35,737 bases of DNA, from NCBI GenBank assembly GCA_023231475.1, contig JALJEE010000146.1, positions 1 through 35,737 on the forward strand, written 5' to 3'. The translations under genes were made by a program, and so were the position numbers. The notes below the pieces were generated by a model. The model ran no database searches. It was not told where the DNA came from and saw only the letters and a program-made list of their open reading frames with translations. Every line of letters begins with the position of its first letter. Position 1 is the stretch's first letter. Source of the DNA: Seison nebaliae. Taxonomy: Eukaryota > Rotifera > Pararotatoria > Seisonacea > Seisonidae. Positions 1-11,632 of this stretch are shown here, piece after piece.

Positions 1-453
1 GTCTTTCACACTCTGTTCGGAGTGGCAAAATAGTGTGAAAAAATGGAAGAGATCGAGAATGTGGCTGAGTAGAGTGAGAAACAGCTGAGAAATGAGTGAG
101 GAGTAGCATTAGTTGTGACGAGTCCATCGAGTTATGATCACAGCCGAAAAAAAAATTGAATCGTTGCGCAAGAGATTCTTATTTCTATAAAATAATGTTT
201 AAAAAATTGATGTTTATCGAAAATAAAATCATTCCAATAGTTTCTTCCTTTATAACATAATTAGTCTACAATTAAATTTCGATATTACCATAACATAAAT
301 TAAAGGAAGTTGAGAGAAATAATAAATTTATTTTTGAGATATGAGCTAGTAATTCTCGAAAATATTTGATAAGCATAAAAGAGAAATTATTGATAAACGA
401 TTCATTCCATCACCAACAACTCCAAATATAGTAAAAATTGTGACATAGCAACC
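1..453. other. 5' flank of the first gene; nothing recognised
   Basis: There is no convincing open frame on either strand and no repeat family that I recognise. It ends directly at the start codon of the 454-3390 gene and presumably holds its promoter and 5' leader. The bases just before that ATG (AGCAACC) give no strong start context. Confidence 0.4.
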
Positions 454-3390
454 ATGCCTGAAAGTTGTGCTATTTTACGATTGGTTCCTCAAGTTGTCCG
501 GTCGTACACTACCGAAGTTCCAGTATGGCGACCAACAGCTTTGGCAATTGGTGGTATTGTATTAGGTATCATTTTGGGAGTAGTAGTATCAGTTTGTACT
601 TTGATGCCCAAATTGAGAGAGAAATCGCTGATAAATAAACGTGTAAAAAGATTGTCATCTGGTGGTTCATCGATTATCGATAATGTGAAACGAGCATTCT
701 CAAAACATGGAGCTACAGTCGCTGCAGAAAACTCTTTACAAATTCGCCAACGTGACATTGTACCAAGTTCTATTGTTCAATTAATGATAAAGTTTTGGAA
801 AATTAAAACAAAACTTATAATTTTATACGACTTTCCATTTTGATAGCGATCATGATTTTGCTGATGAAATTAATATAACAGAACAAATAGTTCCAAATTG
901 TACGACAGTTCTTCTTCTACAATTTCTATAATATTCATTTCGTATTAGTTACTCTTAACAAATGAAGGAATTGAAGTTTTTGAAAGTATTTATGAATCTT
1001 TGAGAAGAGATTTGTCAAACCGATCCGGTTAACATTATTTAATTTAAGAAGAAAACCTTTGATTTACTTCAATTTTAGAAAAATTGAAATGTTTTAATGA
1101 TTGGAAAGTGAAAGAATGTCAATTCTCTCAAAGATTCTATAAACTGACAATTGTTAAAATTTAAAATTTTTTAACTCCATGAAACTCTATTATGATATTA
1201 ATTTGTAGTTTCAATTTGTCAGATTAGATTTAGCATTTCAGTTGAAGACCAGTATATGCGAACAATGTAAAGAACATCTAAATGTGAAGATTGGCGAAAA
1301 TTTGGACAATTTTTTGAGAAACTTAACAAAGAACCGTGGCAACGATAGTTTATTATTTTTCATGAACATTCTTTAATTATTAATCCATATAGTTGTGAAA
1401 GAATTAAGAACATTTTACGCAACGGAAGAATATGAAAGATCTTCAAATTATAAATCTCTTGTTCAGTTTTGTTACACCACTCAAAATATTTCAATATTCC
1501 TTATCATATTTAGGCGGAAAACGAAGATGTTCAACGATATGAACAAAAGTTGATCGAAATGATGATCTTCTACGATAAATCGGATCTAAGAAAATTCCAA
1601 ACTGTCTGTAAAGTAATGCAATTTTTACAACACATAATAATTTCACGAATTTAATTTACATTCATATTTTTTTAAAAAAAGGAACAATATTCTTCACCTC
1701 AAAAGAAGAAAAATGAAAGGAAAAAAGGCCATTCTGGTTCGATTATATAATTGGAAATTAATAATTAAAATTTATTTTAGATTTTATAAATTTTTTGGAG
1801 AGATCCATCGATCATATAGAAAACCAATTGTCTCGAGTAATGGCAATTTTGAGCATTGAGTATTCAGGAAATAAATTAACGCCACTTAAGAGAAACAGCA
1901 AAACGGATATCGATATTCATCCAGTGGCCATACATAATGTTTATCATTATTCTCAACGGATATTAACAATGGTATTCAACGTTGATCCACAAAGAGTGTT
2001 GGACAATATGATGGAAGTGGATATTAGAAAGAATATTGAAATATTTAAGTTTTCTTCTTTACACTTTCTAAATAGAATTTATTATCACTATTTTATAGAA
2101 ATGGTTCATATGTCGAACATCAATGTCCTTTTCTGGCATATTTATATATTTTATCATACAAATCATTTCATCTGTCAATCGAGATGATGTGGCGAATTAA
2201 TATGTTTAAAGATATATTCAGTTTTATCATATTTGAAAAGTTGGAAAATATTAAAACTAAATGAAAATATTGTTGATTTAAAACAATTTTTAGACAAAAA
2301 TACCAAACGATTTTCGATCAATTAATTGAATTATTAATTTACTTTGTATCGAACTCATTCTTTTCTTCCGTCATCTCTGAATGTCTGTTACATCAAGTAG
2401 TTAGGGATTTCCGAACTGCCTATGAAGTTTAATTTAATCGAAATATCTCATCCTATTAACAATTTTCTTTTTAGACTTATTTTAATCAATTTCTTGCCAA
2501 AGTCATTTCCATCATTTTTGATGATGATGCAAACATTGAAAAGTTAATAGAACATAATATTCAACAAAATAAAGACTTGAGTGTTTTGGACGAATTAATA
2601 GTTTCGATTTTCATTTTTCCAATCAATTGATAAAATTTTATCATTCGTTAGTCTCTGTGTTATCCAAATAATGAAGTAAAAACATCACGAAATTATCAAG
2701 CAAACTTACAAGATTTAATTTTAAACACTCAAGACCAAATTAAAACAATTAATAGAAATTATTATCAAAAAAAATTACAAGAAATTAAGTTAATTTAATA
2801 GAAAATTTCAATACAAATTAATTCAATATACAAAATCGAAGAGCGAATGAAAGAAAACGTCAGGAATTGGATAATGATTATAGATTGAACTTGAAAGAAA
2901 ATGAAACAAAGTTAATGTTTTTTCCGTAAATTTGTTCTCTAAAAATAATATTAGTTATTATCATTTTCTATCAATGTCCCAGAACATTCATCATTTTTAT
3001 AATGAATGTGATGAAGAGAAATTTTTCCTGCAACAAGAATTGCTCAGTCGATTTCGTTCGTTGATTGAAAACGTTAAAAACGAATTATATAAAATAGAAA
3101 TGGTTGGAATTGGAAGGAGGAATTGAAGGAATTTTATTTCATTATTCAGGAGGAGAAATGTAATTTATTAAAGCAATCGTTTGTGAAAAGTCGTTGGTCT
3201 CAAACAGACATCGAACATTGGCTTCAAGAGACAATTCGAAGTTAACCAATATATATTGTTCTTTGAAGTTGAGATGAAATTTATCATTGAAATAGATATG
3301 AATGTGGAAAATGGAAAAAAAGTGATGAAAGATATACGAATGCGTTTATTCAGTAGAAATAGAAGTGCCCGAAATCGTTTTGACGAATAA
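454..3390 (+). CDS. Orphan single-pass membrane protein, 17 exons, ~706 aa
   Basis: I do not recognise the family. Exons, joined by frame: 454-791, 847-907, 949-1027, 1079-1152, 1209-1347, 1393-1460, 1514-1612, 1682-1736, 1781-2048, 2099-2239, 2294-2426, 2475-2600, 2652-2788, 2842-2910, 2955-3102, 3150-3240, 3296-3390. They add up to an exact 2121-base frame. Exon 1 has one hydrophobic segment at about residues 30-51 (LAIGGIVLGIILGVVVSVCTL), followed by basic residues, so the long C-terminal part is probably cytosolic. The rest is charged and helical, with heptad-like stretches near residues 570-690. The layout of an N-terminal anchor plus coiled coil resembles ciliary EVC-type proteins, but no motif supports that. 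Fifteen of the 16 introns begin GTT. It converges on the LRR gene with only 19 bases between stop codons. The exon chain is well supported by frame; the function is unknown. Confidence 0.7.
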
Positions 3391-3394
3391 TCTA

Positions 3395-3400
3395 TTTATT
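3395..3400 (-). terminator. AATAAA polyadenylation signal of the LRR gene
   Basis: The plus strand reads TTTATT, so the minus strand carries AATAAA about 10 bases past the LRR stop codon. Cleavage downstream of it would fall inside the last exon of the opposite gene, so the two transcripts probably overlap at their 3' ends. Confidence 0.45.
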
Positions 3401-3409
3401 TTCCTTAAT

Positions 3410-4300
3410 TTAATTTCCACTCCATCGTCGTCGTGGCAATGGTGGCAGTGGTGGTAGTGGTGGTAAATTATAAAGAGCGTACGGATTCTTATATCTTCTC
3501 ATTGTTGTTCTTGCAGGTGGAGTGGTATCCCACCAATTTCTGTAAGGATTATAAGCTTGAGCTGGTCGATAATAAGGAGCATGATCTTGATTATTGTAAG
3601 TATTCTGTCGTTGTGTTGAAGGACAACTTTTCGCATCATATTTCAAGTATTCCGTAACCAGTTTACCATCTTCACATGTTGTTGGTGTTGATGGTTGAGT
3701 ATCGATCGATAAGGATTTGGGAATATTCCAATCTTTTGCCCATCCCATTGAATCACAATTACATTTGATTTGATCGGCATCCATAACTATTCGTTGAACA
3801 TTATTCAAATTCTTTACAGCTTTCGGCAATGAATGAATTTGACGATTGTTTCGCATATCCACTTGATCTAATTGATAAATATTTCTGAAAGCGTTTTCGT
3901 CAATTCCATCAGCTGACAATAAATTTGATGCCAAGATCAAATTTTTTATATTCAAATTACTAAAACCATCAGCTGGCAACGTTTCTAAATAATTTCCCGG
4001 TAATAACAAATATTCGATACTTCCATAGGATGATAAAGCAGATTTAAAATCAGATGGTAACGATGTTAATGATTTACCTGAACAATCCACATACACTTTT
4101 CCATTATTCTTATAACAACTACACGAATATGAACAATCTGACAATTCCTCAACATTCTCAACATCACGTCGTAGCCGTTGGTTATAGAGGAATGATAATT
4201 CTGGATAATCGTTCATCAATTCATTTTGAATCGAACGACATTGAATAACGAATGTCAATGTGAAAGAAAGAAGTAGATACATCAACAAAGTTTTGACCAT
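3410..4300 (-). CDS. Secreted leucine-rich repeat protein, single exon, 296 aa
   Basis: The first ~21 residues (MVKTLLMYLLLSFTLTFVIQC) are a clear signal peptide. A Cys-rich N-terminal cap follows at about residues 56-75 (CSYSCSC, then VDCSGKSLTSLP), as in LRRNT. About four LRRs come next, with LPSDF, LPGNYLETLP, LILASNLL and VDMRNNRQIHSLP. The cap at about 175-225 (CNCDSMGWAKDW, later CEDG and SCPS) matches LRRCT. The tail is Pro/Arg/Tyr-rich with a PPLPPLPPLP run and no membrane anchor, so the product is probably extracellular. A dibasic RLRRDV at about 43-48 could be a propeptide cleavage site. Such short Cys-capped LRR proteins are common in arthropods, and some are annotated as luciferase-like non-catalytic subunits; I do not claim that here. 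No intron is needed. Confidence 0.8.
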   Translation of the reverse strand: MVKTLLMYLLLSFTLTFVIQCRSIQNELMNDYPELSFLYNQRLRRDVENVEELSDCSYSCSCYKNNGKVYVDCSGKSLTSLPSDFKSALSSYGSIEYLLLPGNYLETLPADGFSNLNIKNLILASNLLSADGIDENAFRNIYQLDQVDMRNNRQIHSLPKAVKNLNNVQRIVMDADQIKCNCDSMGWAKDWNIPKSLSIDTQPSTPTTCEDGKLVTEYLKYDAKSCPSTQRQNTYNNQDHAPYYRPAQAYNPYRNWWDTTPPARTTMRRYKNPYALYNLPPLPPLPPLPRRRWSGN

Positions 4301-4492
4301 TTTGGATGATAAAAAATTTTTGAAAAAAGTTTTATTCTTTTCTTATAAAGTTCGTGTTATAGGAGAATGAAATTCGGAGAAAGAAATACAAAGTTCAGTA
4401 ATCGTCAAAATTATGTGAAAGTGTAATTAGCATAAATATTAGCATAAAACATTCTTATTATTGAAAAGGAGAGAGTTATCTAATTCATCATT

Positions 4493-7168
4493 TCATTTAT
4501 CTTCTTCAAGTTCTTTCAACTTCAACTTTTTCTCATTCATCTTTTCTTGTTCAATCACATTCCTTTTCTTTTTGATGAATATGATGAGTCTTTGTATTAT
4601 ATATTCGATGAATTCTATTAAAGTGAGTAATGACATACCTAATGCGATACCCATTGCACCACCAACATTCGAAATGAATACATTTAGTGGAACAATTAAT
4701 AATCTCTGTTCCTTCTTCAATGCCAATGAAGAATAGAAGACTTTCAAATGAATAATATTCTCACTGAATAATGTTAAATATTAGAAGTCAGATAGAAAGT
4801 TAACTCAAAATTACTTTCGGTTAAACAAACGTCCTTATTGACTTCTCTGTTTACGGACCGAAAAGAAAATAAAGATTTGTTCTGTGGCAGAAAACCGAAT
4901 AGAAATAAAATTATATTATGAAGAAATAACCGTTGAATGTTTGTTTTCACAATCCCTCGATACGTATGGAAATCTATAGAAGAAACTTTTCGGATTTAAA
5001 TTTGAATATGATATTTTTGTACTATAAACTGTCTCTTGTCTGACGTTGTGGCATTTGTTGCAACTAAACTTGTCTAAAAAAAAGTGGAACGAAGAATATC
5101 TTGTTTCAAGCTATTTCAATGAAATAACCTCGAAATAGAAGCATTTTCTTATAATTCTTATCATCGTCAGTGCAATCATCCATAGTTTTATCTGAAATCG
5201 AACAATCAATCGAAACTGAAATTGATGAAATTCAAACCGATATCTTTGTCATTTAACGATGCACATTTTAAATGTTTCTTAATCTCTTTAAAACGATGAA
5301 GACTATGACATGTTTTCTTCGAATAATTTACTGCGTTCGGATCATTCACTACTTTGGAGTTATCTCTCTAAGGAAAATTAATAAATATGTCATAATTAAT
5401 TCTCTTCAACAATTATTTTCTCGATTTCTATAGCAGCTGATACACCAGGTTGAATGAATATTGGAGTTGTATTATCGTCAATAACTTCGTTAATTGCATG
5501 TACATAAACATGTACACCAATCTATTTCAATTACTAATTAATTAAATTACTAAAATATGAAACAGAACATTATCATAGAAACGGTAATTGAGAAGAGTAT
5601 CTGATTGATATCTTTCTAAATTAAAGAATAATTGTAATCCATGGTGAACACCGGGTATACGTTGATATTGCATATTATCCTGATCAACATTGAATTGATA
5701 ACAAACACCCTTTTCTGTCACAATTTTTTTTATTGTTCTCTAAACAACAATAGAACAAGAAATTTAAATTTTAAGTATAATTAAACTTCTTGTTGACAAC
5801 ATATGTTTCCAAATTCGCACAATGTAACAAAAGTTTTCTTATTTGCACTCTGCATAATTAACTTACGAAAATGTTGATACTTTTTCTTGTTCTTACATTT
5901 ATTTACTGTCTTTTCCCACATTCGATCGGTAAGGAAATATTTGATATATCCATAAAGAATAGTATTTGAAAATGATGCTGAATCTTCTTGAACTTCGAAA
6001 TAATTTATTCGACTTTTATAGAATTGATAAGAAGTCATGATTGGGTTCGATTTTTCTAGCAATCTCTTTGAATGAAACTTTTGAATTTCCTTTATTACTT
6101 GTGCATAATTCACAACATTCGAATTTTGCAATTTAGATTTTTGAAAAAATCGATAAAAAGTCGATAGAAGCAACAATGCTTTATGAATCGCCAAATATGT
6201 TACCGCTAATTTTTTTATCTCACTTTCTCGGTTATTGAAATTGTGAAATATTAGTTCGGACATACTATTCTTTGGACATTTCATCTTTAATAAATTGGAC
6301 GCGTATGAACTCTTCAAACCGAATGAATCCAATCCAATTAATTTGGAAATTTCTGAAAAATTTAGATGATTCCGATTTCGACAAATTTTTGATGTTTCAT
6401 CTTTCAAAATTTCACATTTGTAATGTTTGATAACATTTTCATAATAGTATAATAATGTATCAAAAATACCAGAAAATTTATTTGTTAAGATAAATGTTCG
6501 AGTAAGTAGATAATAGGAGAAGTATGTGTGACAATCAATACATGATTTATTCTTTATCAAATGATTCATAGTTTCTCTCCAAATATTATGCTCAATATTT
6601 TCGTTTGCACATGAATTATCAATATGTGAGTATGAAGTCATATTCATCAATGGTATATATAATTCATTGAGATAACCGTTCTCCAAAATATGATAATTTA
6701 TACTGGCATATAATCGATTCCATGATGCGATCCAATTTCGAAAATTGAGAACTCGTTTAATATATTGCTTCTCATCCGGAGTGTGCAAATTAGAGAATCT
6801 TCAAAAAAGTGATAAATTAATTTTAATGAATGAAGTTCTTCTAAATGGAAACTGTGTCGAGGGGCAAACGGTAATTGTAGGAAATTCTAATTTCTTCTTT
6901 TCGCTGATATCTAATTGGGTAAATTGTGTTCGTCCCATAAACAGTTCAATGTTGTTATAAGTTAATGCTATCATCGAAGCGAATCCTGAAAGATCCAATT
7001 TAAGAATAAATTATTTTCAACAATTTTGATTCAAATTTTAAAAATTTTTTTGAATGGCAAACCTAAAAGAGTAAATATTGTCCAAAGCACAACTCTCGTG
7101 TAAGAATTATTGTTATAAGACTTGACAATATGTGGTAATCCATGGCATGTCGTATCTTTCATTTTCAT
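4493..7168 (-). CDS. DEG/ENaC (pickpocket/ASIC-type) sodium channel subunit, ~727 aa
   Basis: A cation channel subunit of the plasma membrane, expected to act as a trimer. Ten exons, from high to low coordinate: 7063-7168, 6853-6985, 5787-6798, 5569-5739, 5411-5521, 5238-5367, 5129-5191, 4964-5073, 4805-4881, 4493-4763. The sum is 2184 bases with frame kept at every join. The short N-terminus has HG (HGLPHIVKS), the gating dipeptide of the family. TM1 is at about residues 25-47, followed by FPTITVCPS near 70. The extracellular loop has GVCYQFN (~428-434), GVHVYVH with PG (exon 5), and a Cys-rich region with CNKC...TVYSTKISYS (exon 8). Exon 10 has the pre-TM2 GG and the G-x-S filter (GMS within GIALGMSLL), then TM2 and a short basic tail. 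A TGA in frame near 6803 is removed by the 54-base intron 6799-6852. Ligand and ion selectivity cannot be told from sequence. Confidence 0.88.
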
Positions 7169-7398
7169 AAAATATTCGAATGGTAAATTCAAGGAAAATT
7201 ATTCTAGTTCTTTATCAATTTACATTTTTATGTTATCTTATCAGTTTTATATTAAAGAGTCTATGTTTTTTCATATATGATATTTGCATAAGTTTCCAAT
7301 AAAATTTACCAATGGACCATACTGAGCAATGGACAAAATCAAAATGAAAATTTCAACAGTTAACTAAAGCTTTATTCTATTCCTTTCTAATTTCTCAA
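7169..7398. promoter_or_regulatory. Shared upstream region of two divergent genes
   Basis: This 230-base AT-rich gap separates the start codons of the DEG/ENaC gene (-) and the small secreted gene (+). Both promoters and 5' leaders should lie here. I see no clear TATA box or initiator that I would defend. Confidence 0.35.
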
Positions 7399-8099
7399 AT
7401 GCATTCTTCTAACCTGTTACTGTTTGTTCTAATCATTCTTTTCTCCTTCCCCTCCTCCTATCAACAATTTGCGCACAATCGTCAAAAAAGATTAATGCCA
7501 GTTTCATTCAAAATATTTTGTCCATAAAATTACCGATTATTTCTCCATAGTTACTATCTGGACTGTTGTTTAATGATGAAGCAAGCAATGATCGAAAACC
7601 AATATTGAGGAATCGTAAAGACCAATTATTATATGGTGAAATTACAACGCTAGAGTTAGTGAAAGTGATACGTGGTCTTCGCAAATATTTCAAGCAAATG
7701 TTAGCTAATATTTTGATGGTTACTCTTTTCGTTTAAAATTTATTCAACTTCTAATGATAACAGTCGACGATCGCTCAATATGATATACGTCGAATTATTG
7801 CAACGGAAAGTGCACAAGAAACTAAAATTAATTTACAAGTAAATCGTTTAGCGCAACGATTCCATAGTGCTATGCTCAATTCGGCGACACAAATAAAAAA
7901 TCAGATTATTAACTACTTTCTTAAAATCAGAAAGATGGCAACACTCTCCGTTTCTTATTTAGACACTTCAACCCCAAACGCACATAGTCTGAGAAAAATG
8001 ATTTTGGAAATGAAAGGAACTATCAAATTCTCTAAAAATCAAATTGAAAATTATTTCAATGGCACAACAATTCCAGTTGTTAAGATAGAAAAGTTATGA
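7399..8099 (+). CDS. Small secreted orphan protein, 3 exons, ~201 aa
   Basis: Exons 7399-7500, 7551-7718 and 7764-8099 join in phase 0 to give 606 bases. The first exon encodes a strong signal peptide (MHSSNLLLFVLIILFSFPSS) followed by a basic NRQKR that looks like a prohormone or propeptide cleavage site. The rest is hydrophilic and helical with no cysteines, and I recognise no family. Intron donors are GTTTCA and GTTACT. It starts 231 bases from the divergent DEG/ENaC gene, so the two may share a promoter region. A secreted peptide precursor, salivary or cuticular factor are all possible; none is shown. The model rests on frame continuity and the signal peptide. Confidence 0.6.
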
Positions 8100-8940
8100 A
8101 TTGATTCGAAATTACCAGTAATTGAAGTTTAAAAGAGTTTTTGATGAAAAATTTAAAATGAATTTAATGACGATCAACATCAAAAAATTGTTATGAGTTT
8201 TTTATACTTTTAATTAAATTATTATTACTTCACACATCTCAAAAGTCCAAAATTGTATGGAATGAAAGATGATGAGTAAAATAAGAAACAAAAGTTCTGG
8301 ATTCACTTTCTTTCGAAAATTATTAGACGGATGATTGATTTAGATATAAAAGTGAAAATGGAACTAAAATGAATAGGAATAAGGTAAATTGTGACGAAAT
8401 TCATATTGTTATTATTATTATTGTTGTTTTTTTTTTGATGATTTTTTTTGATAGAGAAAGAAAAAACTTTGTATACAATGAAAAGAAGAAAAAAAAATCG
8501 AAAAAAAAATAGTGATTGTTCATCTCAGACACGCGTACACTTGTACATGCAAAGAAATACTGTAACATTCGAAAGAGAGTTAATATGTGAATAAGGAATG
8601 AGATAACTGATCGAGATGCAACAAAGCTGACTATGTTGTTTAATCTATTAATTTTTTTCCAATTTCTCGTACGTTTCTCGTAAGCTGATGATCACCGTGT
8701 ATGAAATGATTTGAGGAAAAAAATTAATAAATTTATAGTTTGAAGAAGGAAATAATAAAGATTTTAAGGTAAAAAGATGTCGCGAATAAAAGAGAAACAA
8801 TCTCAAATATTAATAATACACAACGGATAAAATCAGATACACATAACTGAACAGTATCAATTGGCTAAGTGAATTGAGAAGATGATGATTTCTTTTAAAA
8901 TTAATTTCCAATCATTTTTATCAATCATCACTTATTATTA
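8100..8940. other. Convergent 3' region; no gene seen
   Basis: This lies between two stop codons facing each other (8099 on plus, 8941 on minus) and should hold both 3' untranslated regions. It includes short simple repeats: TTATTATTATTATTG near 8409-8425 and T- or A-rich runs near 8427-8510. I find no coding exon. Confidence 0.45.
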
Positions 8941-11600
8941 TTATTGTTGTTGTTGTTGTTGATGATGATGATTTTTTTCTTGTTTTGATTTTCTCTCATC
9001 AATTATCGATATATTAGGATTCGTTGAATAATGTTGTTCTTGAGAGAAAGATAAAGGAGATTGATGTTGTCCTGGTTGTTGTTTATTCACATCTTTTGAT
9101 AACATATTATTTACTCGGGAGTTCTGATGAATAGCAGAATATCGTGCATTATTCGTCGATTTATTAATGATATCGAAACCGTTACGAAATTTGAGAGGAT
9201 CATTTCCCGAATATTTTGGCATCGAACAAGTTGGTGTCGGATTAAAATCGTTAGACATATCAAAATTATTCGGACGATTATTCATTCTCATTTTCATGTT
9301 CAATTTACCTTCATCGTAATGACTAGACATTCGTCCACCAGATCGTTTATCTGTTTTACCTATTGAGAAATTTTCAGAATTGTCAGTGGTCGAATAAATT
9401 GGAATTTTATTTTTTGGATTCTTTGTATTTATCGTTTGTTGTTCGTTCGAATCGTTTGTTACTAAAAAAAAAAGAAAAACAATTTGATGGAAATGAAATA
9501 AAGAGAGAATTAACGATCAATTATATCATTCGGATGATCGACAAATTTATTATTTGGACGGTTATTATTATTACTTGCTATTCGATCATTGATGGGATTG
9601 ATTGTAGAACTGGAAACTAAAGAATTTCCAGATGAATTCATTCGATTACCGTATGATGGTTTTGGTCGATTATCGGAAAGATTTGTTATTGATTTATTTG
9701 TCTCTGATGTTTTCATACTGAAGGACATGGATGAACAATAATTTATTTGAGAGTTCTCACCATTTGTTTTGGAAATATTACCACGACTTAAACGATTGTT
9801 ATTCATACTATTTTGTATGGGTCGATTATTCATCAAATCTGGACGTCGTTCCATATTTGGACGAAGTTTATTCAATTCATTATTGTTCTGATGAATACGT
9901 AATCGATTATTCATATTCTGATCTAAAATTGTCCGTTTCCCATTAATATACTCTCCATCCATAATTCTTTGATCTGGTTGATCAGATTGTGTTATATTCG
10001 ATTTTCGAACATGTAATAATCGATTATTATGTTCGTTGGTCGTCTTGAATAAATTTGGAGTATTCCCTTGAACGTTATTGGAGATTGAGCAAGTCTTCAT
10101 AGGAGAAAAGTCAGAAGTATTCGGCTGTTTCACATTATTCCCATGAGGAACATGACGAGCTTTATTTGCTATTATATTATTCTGGGCAAATGGTCCTCCA
10201 CCAAACGACAACGAATTAATTTTATTATAATTATTCGATGTCGATAATTCATGATGTGACATATAATTTCCCATCGTCGTAGTGACGATAGTAGTAGTGG
10301 TATTGATGGTGGAAGTGAAACCAATAATCGGTTGATTGACACTGATTGGGATAGATGAATTAAGATGACTCATTGATGTTGATATAAAATTGTTATTCAT
10401 ATTTCGATTTTTATAATGATGAAGATTATTCGTATTCATCATTAAGTTATTCTTATAATTATTCGTTAAATTTCGATGTTGTAATCCATTTGGATTAACA
10501 GATGAACTGACATGATTCGAATTATTATTATTCAACATTGCATTAGATGACATGATATGATTATATGGAGTATGAGTAGTAGGACGATTGTTGTTGGAAG
10601 TTAATACTTTCGTATGATCCATCGATTGAGTGACAGATAAAGTCGGTTTCATAGACGTCAATAAATTAGCTGAAGTTATGGTCATTGAGTTAGGTGGCAG
10701 ATGGAATTGAGACATAGTCACTTTCTTATTTTGACGTTTCTGAACATTGGATGGATTTGATTTAGTACCATCTTCTGATATATTCGTCAACGGTCTTCCA
10801 TATTCACCAGGTCGACTATTTTGAGAATTTCTCATATTAAAGAATGACGAATTTCCATTATCTCCCATATTTGAATGAGTGGTCATTGGTGATTGTTGAC
10901 GGGGAAACATATTCGGATGTTGAGGTTGATAAGAATGTGGAGAATTTTGATGATTATTTGAATTGTCTTTCATCGAATTTCCCTGTTGATAGGGATGATA
11001 TGATAAAGTTTTAGGATGAGTCTCTATTGAACTAACGCTACTTGGCGGTACTCGATTATCAGACATATGATATTCAGATGCAAAATTATCATTATTATTA
11101 TTTGTCACATTATTCGTCATATGATTCACATTAAGAGTATTATTATGAACATTTTCAGGAATATTAATTTTGTTAGATGATACCGATGGTTGTCGATCGA
11201 AAGAACCAATTCCTGGTTTATTATAAAATTTTGTATTTCCCTCCGAATTATTCGACACATTTCTACCCGACTGATTAAGAAGATGCGATTGAGCTTGTGA
11301 AGCTGGTGATTTCGTTTGGGGTCTAAGAGATGGCCCAACATGTATCGGTGATTTAGAGTAACATTTCGATGGATCATAATTTGCAGTATTCGTCAGATAA
11401 CGACGATGGTCAAGTGGATTAATGTTGGGTGGATAATTATTCATTTTATTATTCGAATTAGTCGACATGTTCTGATGTGAATTCGGTTGTATATTATACA
11501 TTGGACCATTTCTAATAAGACCAGATTGTGGTAACGGATATTGAGGATTTGACGTTTGACAATATGATGAGAAATTATGTTGAAGATTAGATGGTGTAGT

Positions 11601-11632
<32 letters not shown>

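Noticed and set aside
454-3390. Calling the 17-exon gene an EVC or EVC2 orthologue
   Set aside because: Only the general layout fits; I see no diagnostic motif.
6799-6852. In-frame TGA near 6803 in the DEG/ENaC gene, suggesting a broken channel
   Set aside because: A 54-base intron (GTTTCC...TTTGAAG) removes it, restores frame and keeps the downstream channel motifs, so the gene looks intact.
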